Source of the DNA: Candidatus Desulfofervidaceae bacterium
Lineage (GTDB): Bacteria; Desulfobacterota; Desulfofervidia; Desulfofervidales; Desulfofervidaceae
Assembly: GCA_021160485.1 (NCBI GenBank)
Contig: JAGHCL010000132.1
Span: 1 to 7,745, forward strand
Reading direction: 5' to 3'
DNA: 7,745 bases
Part shown: positions 7,653-7,745 of the stretch, piece after piece
Layout: every line of letters starts with the position of its first letter
Numbering within the stretch: the stretch's first letter is position 1
Made by a program: the position numbers and the translations under genes
The notes under the pieces: model-generated
The model's database searches: none
What the model was told of the DNA's origin: nothing
What the model saw: only the letters and a program-made list of their open reading frames with translations

Positions 7653-7745
7653 CTACTCCTTTGCATCCCTTCGTCTCAGATATCTGATCAAACCCAGTAT
7701 CAATCTTCTAACTGCTTCAATCTGTTCTTCAATACTATTGGCATC
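7653..7745 (-). CDS. C-terminal end of a small helical protein, possibly four-helix-bundle/S23 family
   Basis: An open frame enters from the right edge and ends with TAG at 7653-7655. It gives 30 residues starting DANSIEEQIEAVRRLILGL and ending RYLRRRDAKE. The fragment looks like one amphipathic helix with a basic end, as in the last helix of four-helix-bundle proteins related to 23S rRNA intervening-sequence proteins, which are often scattered among polysaccharide genes in environmental bacteria. With only 30 residues the family call is tentative, though reading in the same direction as its neighbours and ending just before the repeat spacer supports a real gene. No function is assigned. Confidence 0.5.
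   Translation of the reverse strand, partial: DANSIEEQIEAVRRLILGLIRYLRRRDAKE

Overview
The window is a bacterial surface-polysaccharide locus of middling GC content, coded entirely on the minus strand and read from high to low coordinates. It carries seven complete genes, and one further gene is cut by each edge. No ribosomal or other taxonomic marker is present, so the organism cannot be named. Prokaryotic gene packing (ATGA overlaps, Shine-Dalgarno sites) and a Wzy-type polymerase point to a bacterium with a Wzy-dependent exopolysaccharide, capsule or O-antigen pathway. The degenerate 7-bp repeats between genes suggest a repeat-rich environmental lineage, but that is only an impression.

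In transcription order: (1) 7745-7653, the last 30 codons of a small helical protein, possibly of the four-helix-bundle/S23 (23S rRNA intervening-sequence protein) family. (2) 7642-7512, two adjoining blocks of degenerate heptamer repeat, the second running into the next gene. (3) 7554-6586, a GDP-L-fucose synthase whose start codon and first twelve codons lie in the heptamer block. (4) A 208-bp gap with no clear signal. (5) 6377-488, six tightly packed genes that look like one operon: a DUF2334-type polysaccharide deacetylase, a FemAB/GNAT-like acyl- or aminoacyl-transferase, a family 2 glycosyltransferase, a Wzy/O-antigen-ligase-type membrane protein, and two GT4-type glycosyltransferases. 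(6) 499-264, another heptamer-repeat region, which begins inside the stop end of the last glycosyltransferase. (7) 263-1, the N-terminal 87 residues of a UDP-glucuronate 4-epimerase-like sugar-nucleotide epimerase.

Together the genes suggest that activated sugars (GDP-L-fucose, and probably UDP-galacturonate) are made, at least three glycosyltransferases build a repeat unit, the deacetylase/FemAB pair modifies it, and the Wzy-like protein polymerises it or ligates it to lipid. The initiating phosphoglycosyltransferase, the Wzx flippase, the export machinery and GDP-mannose 4,6-dehydratase are absent and presumably lie outside. The most unusual feature is the heptamer repeat DNA, which sits at both ends of the gene set and reaches into coding sequence at each end.
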